NCBI GenBank assembly: GCA_021817025.1
Contig: JAKAWF010000061.1
Location: 1 to 15,398 of the forward strand
Direction: 5' to 3'
DNA length: 15,398 nucleotides
Source: a bacterium
GTDB lineage: Bacteria > Chloroflexota > Dormibacteria > UBA8260 > Bog-877
The notes below the pieces were generated by a model, which searched no databases, was not told the DNA's origin, and saw only the letters and a list, made by a program, of their open reading frames with translations. The position numbers and the translations under genes were made by a program. Positions 14,846 to 15,398 of the stretch are shown piece by piece (positions within the stretch are counted from its first letter, which is position 1; each line of letters begins with the position of its first letter).

Positions 14846-15398
14846 CTAGGGACCCAGAAGGGCCAACGGTGCCACAACAACACCATCCTGCCGGCGGTAC
14901 GCGTACTGGGTGGCGGTGATGACAAGTAGTGCCATCGGAGGACGGAGAACGCGGCCGGAAGCCAAGCGGAGTAGATTTGCAGCCGCCTCGTCGATTTGGG
15001 TAGATCCCATCTTCACCTCGATCCCGATCCAGGCACCGTCTCGGCGCTCGACGATCAGGTCGACCTTGAGTTCCCCCCCGCGCTCCCGATAGTGGTAGAC
15101 GGACGCGCCGCCTTGCGCTGCGTACACGCGTATGTCGCGGGTAGCTAGAGACTCGAAGAGGTAGCCTAGGGTATTGAGGTCTCCGAGGAGTCTCGCTGGG
15201 TCGCACTCCATGAGCGCCGCTGCGAGCGACGGGTCCACGAGATGCCGTTTGGGCGTTGTCGTCAGGCGGGTTCGTGAACGCAGCTCAGGGTTCCATGCCT
15301 CGACGTCGTCGACCACCATCAGCCTGCAGAGGGCGTCGAGGTACGGCTCGGCAGTCCACCGGGATGGCGCCTCATTATCTGCGATTCCGCGGGCTCGA
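14846..15398 (-). CDS. DUF4143-domain protein, C-terminal part (gene cut by right window edge)
   Basis: The frame is open from the right edge (about 183 residues seen) to a TAG at 14846-14848. It resembles the C-terminal DUF4143 domain of AAA_14/DUF4143 ATPases. Seen features: PYLDALCRLMVVDDVEAWNP, then TTPKRHLVDPSLAAALM, then DLNTLGYLFESLATRDIRVYA, YHYRERGGELKVDLIVERRD, GIEVKMG and IDEAAANLLRLA. The D-(x)n-E-V-K pattern (VDLIV then IEVKMG) fits the PD-(D/E)XK nuclease-like fold assigned to this domain. The N-terminal P-loop ATPase would lie beyond the edge. The physiological role of the family is not settled. An internal ATG at 15319 is not the real start, because matching sequence continues upstream. 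GC is lower than in the housekeeping genes (about 55-63% in three lines counted), hinting at horizontal transfer. It is convergent to ssrA. Confidence 0.82.
   Translation of the reverse strand, partial: RARGIADNEAPSRWTAEPYLDALCRLMVVDDVEAWNPELRSRTRLTTTPKRHLVDPSLAAALMECDPARLLGDLNTLGYLFESLATRDIRVYAAQGGASVYHYRERGGELKVDLIVERRDGAWIGIEVKMGSTQIDEAAANLLRLASGRVLRPPMALLVITATQYAYRRQDGVVVAPLALLGP

Overview
The window is high-GC bacterial chromosome (about 72% GC in an ileS line I counted by hand). It is dominated by a conserved housekeeping cluster on the + strand: ileS, a DksA/TraR-type zinc-finger gene, lspA, an RluD-type pseudouridine synthase gene, gmk, coaBC, priA, fmt, smpB and ssrA (tmRNA). The GVHH form of the IleS HIGH motif, the Actinobacteria-like CoaBC motifs and the gene order suggest a high-GC member of the Terrabacteria, such as Chloroflexota, Dormibacterota or a deep Actinobacteriota relative. 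This placement is an inference; the sequence alone does not settle it.

Positions 1-2674 are read on the - strand: a multi-span GT87/DUF2029-like membrane glycosyltransferase gene broken by an apparent one-base loss, then an OmpR/PhoB-type response regulator, then the first 133 codons of its sensor histidine kinase, cut by the left edge. Positions 2675-3210 hold no gene I can assign. A MaoC-like hydratase gene (- strand, 3211-3720) diverges from ileS across a 139-bp gap that contains candidate back-to-back promoters.

Positions 3860-14061 carry translation, maturation and essential metabolism genes. IleS charges tRNA, the DksA/TraR-like protein may tune transcription, and LspA processes lipoproteins. 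The RluD-like enzyme modifies RNA, Gmk makes GDP, CoaBC makes 4'-phosphopantetheine for coenzyme A, PriA restarts replication forks and Fmt formylates the initiator tRNA. From lspA to priA every junction is a short overlap or a 1-nt gap, so these five genes look like one translationally coupled operon. fmt follows 60 bp later with its own strong ribosome binding site, and smpB overlaps the fmt stop. SmpB and the tmRNA, 244 bp downstream, form the complete trans-translation pair for rescuing stalled ribosomes; the tmRNA encodes a readable 13-residue tag.

Downstream of ssrA the GC content falls to about 55-63% in three lines counted by hand. The window ends in the C-terminal part of a DUF4143-type (AAA_14/DUF4143) protein on the - strand, probably an accessory gene next to a classic integration site.

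I found no convincing new multi-gene system. The points most worth a second look are substitutions at family-defining residues in Fmt (Asn to Gly), CoaBC (Asn to Glu, Cys to Ser) and PriA (DEEH to DEED), the frameshifted glycosyltransferase, a 20-bp perfect palindrome inside the kinase gene, and protein-like sequence after the MaoC stop codon.
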